A stretch of 5,726 nucleotides of DNA from Acidobacteriaceae bacterium. GTDB taxonomy: Bacteria > Acidobacteriota > Terriglobia > Terriglobales > SbA1. The stretch lies in NCBI GenBank assembly GCA_003136335.1, contig PLEA01000465.1, positions 450 to 6,175 on the forward strand. Direction: 5' to 3'. A program made the position numbers and the translations under genes. Shown piece after piece: positions 5,312 to 5,726 of this stretch; within the stretch, counting starts at the first letter, position 1, and each line of letters opens with the position of its first letter. The notes below the pieces were generated by a model. It had not been told where the DNA came from. It searched no databases and saw nothing but the letters and a program-made list of their open reading frames with translations.

Positions 5312-5726
5312 GCCTGCTGGCTGAGATGAATCAAAAGGCGCTGAAGTTGGGCGTGCCCATCAGCGTTCACTTTGATATCACCTACCGTTGCAATGAGCGT
5401 TGCGTGCATTGCTACCTGGATCACGACGATCATGGCGAGATGACGACGGCGGAAATTACGGATGTGCTTGCCCAACTGGCGGATGCCGGGGTTTTTTTCC
5501 TGTCCCTCAGCGGGGGTGAAGTTCTGATGCGGCGGGACTTTTTTGAAATCGTGGAGCGGGCGCGGCAACTGTTGTTCAACGTAAAGGTCAAAACCAACGG
5601 GGTGATGATTCACGAAAAGGAAGCCGCGAGACTTCGCCAGCTGGGCGTCGAGCAGATACAGATCAGTGTCTACTCGCATCGGCCGGAAGTTCATGATGCC
5701 ATCACAAAACTGCCGGGATCACTGAA
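5308..5726 (+). CDS. Radical SAM peptide-modifying enzyme (3' truncated)
   Basis: ATG 5308 overlaps the TGA of the PqqD gene (ATGA), and the frame stays open to the right edge, giving 139 residues. FDITYRCNERCVHCYL (22-37) holds the CxxxCxxC motif (Cys28, Cys32, Cys35) for the 4Fe-4S cluster that cleaves S-adenosylmethionine. LSLSGGEVLMRRDF (65-78) contains the GGE motif that binds the SAM amino group. VKTNGVMI (94-101) and IQISVYSHRPEVHDAIT (117-133) match later strands of the partial TIM barrel as in PqqE and SPASM-type enzymes. The C-terminal part, where SPASM or twitch clusters would sit, is outside the window, so the subclass and reaction cannot be read. Context with PqqD and a small Cys-containing peptide points to crosslinking or another modification of that peptide. 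Confidence 0.93.
   Translation, partial: MSLLAEMNQKALKLGVPISVHFDITYRCNERCVHCYLDHDDHGEMTTAEITDVLAQLADAGVFFLSLSGGEVLMRRDFFEIVERARQLLFNVKVKTNGVMIHEKEAARLRQLGVEQIQISVYSHRPEVHDAITKLPGSL

Noticed and set aside
4906..5694. 262-residue minus-strand open frame
   Set aside because: It lies opposite the PqqD and radical SAM genes, whose motifs are unmistakable; its product matches nothing I recognise.
3411..5726. Complete lasso-peptide or PQQ biosynthesis cluster
   Set aside because: The PqqD, kinase and leader motif recall lasso clusters and PqqD plus radical SAM recalls PQQ, but no cyclase, B2 protease, PqqC or PqqA-type Glu-Tyr core is visible; the precursor differs from both.
1..5726. CRISPR array, tRNA/rRNA gene, insertion sequence or attachment site
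   Set aside because: I saw no regularly spaced repeats, no cloverleaf or rRNA-like sequence, no transposase motifs and no terminal inverted repeats.

Overview
The window looks like a piece of an Acidobacteriota chromosome: moderate-to-high GC, a pilus-associated protein tail of a type I associate with that phylum, and a compact peptide-modification operon. The phylum call is inference from protein style, not from a marker gene. All genes I support are on the + strand.

Layout. Bases 1-265 are the 3' end of a large protein, probably PilX-like/type IV pilus-associated, closed by a strong intrinsic terminator (286-319). Bases 266-856 are mostly gene-free. A 636-residue exported, probably beta-propeller protein of unknown function follows (857-2767). 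Bases 2768-3410 hold no convincing gene: a weak terminator, hairpins, and out-of-frame stretches that faintly resemble response-regulator receiver domains, possibly decayed.

From 3411 to the right edge runs a tightly packed operon that is the main point of interest. It encodes a 59-residue precursor-like peptide (3411-3590, easy to miss because a longer frame covers it), an S24/S26 signal-peptidase-like protease (3604-4158), an HPr-kinase-like P-loop protein (4155-4973), a stand-alone PqqD-type peptide-binding protein (4967-5311) and the N-terminal part of a radical SAM enzyme (5308 to beyond the edge). Neighbouring genes are 13 bases apart or overlap (GTGA, ATGCTAG, ATGA), so they are probably translated as a coupled unit.

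Working model (inference): PqqD binds the leader of the small peptide, the radical SAM enzyme modifies its C-terminal core (two cysteines, a Lys and a Ser-Ser end), the HPr-kinase-like protein may phosphorylate a serine, perhaps the last one, and the S26 protease removes the leader. No lasso cyclase (asparagine-synthetase-like) or B2 transglutaminase-like protease is visible, so the product class is open; genes beyond the right edge may change this.
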